Shown piece after piece: positions 13,091-13,140 of a stretch of DNA of 13,140 bases (within the stretch, counting starts at the first letter, position 1; each line of letters begins with the position of its first letter). The notes beneath the pieces are model-generated. The model saw only the letters and a list, made by a program, of their open reading frames with translations. It searched no databases and was not told where the DNA came from. Made by a program: the position numbers and the translations under genes. Where the stretch lies: the NCBI GenBank assembly GCA_009777135.1, contig WRMM01000026.1, forward strand, positions 1 through 13,140. Reading direction: 5' to 3'. The DNA is from Candidatus Fibrimonadales bacterium. GTDB lineage: Bacteria; Fibrobacterota; Fibrobacteria; Fibrobacterales; Fibrobacteraceae.

Positions 13091-13140
13091 TAAATTTTTT
13101 GAATATATAGTTAAGAATGTTTTTGTACAGAAACAACAAT
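13091..13140 (-). promoter_or_regulatory. Possible promoter of the radical SAM gene
   Basis: On the minus strand a TATATT box lies at 13107-13102, 11 nt before the ATG at 13090, in an AT-rich leader with no Shine-Dalgarno sequence. The best -35 candidate 17 bases further up (CTGTAC, 13130-13125) is poor. Weak evidence; the region may be the edge of a longer intergenic space. Confidence 0.35.

Overview
The window is a compact, almost fully coding stretch of chromosome from a Gram-negative bacterium. It has signal peptides, a lipoprotein, a SurA-like periplasmic chaperone, a DUF5683-type envelope protein and a proton-pumping NADH dehydrogenase subunit. Gene content and style (DUF5683, a lipoprotein resembling DUF4296, a THUMP-like methyltransferase, the GEGNGG-type phosphohexomutase) suggest the Fibrobacterota/Bacteroidota side of bacteria. 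I favour a Fibrobacter-like organism, but this is inference from protein style and no marker gene settles it. No tRNA, rRNA, CRISPR array or insertion sequence was seen, and no convincing intrinsic terminator.

Layout. 1-329 (+) is the 3' end of nuoL. 355-2450 (-) is a surA-like/prfB operon; prfB needs the classical RF2 +1 frameshift (CTT TGA C at 1375-1369), which joins a 22-codon upstream ORF to the main body. 2486-3603 (+) is a prohibitin/HflC-like SPFH protein followed by a small one-TM protein. 3612-4796 (-) is a SAM methyltransferase. 4829-7786 (+) is a four-gene operon with 4-nt overlaps: coaBC, a small lipoprotein, a periplasmic thioredoxin and a membrane glycosyltransferase. 7787-10062 (-) is a glmM-like phosphohexomutase with a TAATG-coupled DUF5683-like gene.

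10109-13140 looks accessory. It holds a PD-(D/E)XK-like nuclease-fold gene (-), a 25-codon ORF (-) resembling the start of an AlbA_2 gene, an intact AlbA_2/GHKL-like/winged-helix gene (+) with an NVPE repeat linker, and an AT-rich radical SAM gene (-). The last two converge and their stop codons overlap.

The most interesting signal is regulatory. Six first-of-transcript genes, plus the 25-codon ORF, start 6-8 nt after a TAnnTT box preceded by TTTC (core TTTCTAnnTT), with no Shine-Dalgarno sequence. At three divergent gene pairs two such elements sit back to back around a TAGAAA..TTTCTA palindrome, so 32-35 bp separate the two start codons. This fits symmetric bidirectional promoters making leaderless mRNAs. 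By contrast several operon-internal genes, and the nuclease-like gene, have purine-rich ribosome binding sites.

Functionally most of the window is housekeeping: respiration, termination factor, outer-membrane protein folding, CoA synthesis, RNA modification and amino-sugar supply for the cell wall. The right end is a small, probably variable module.
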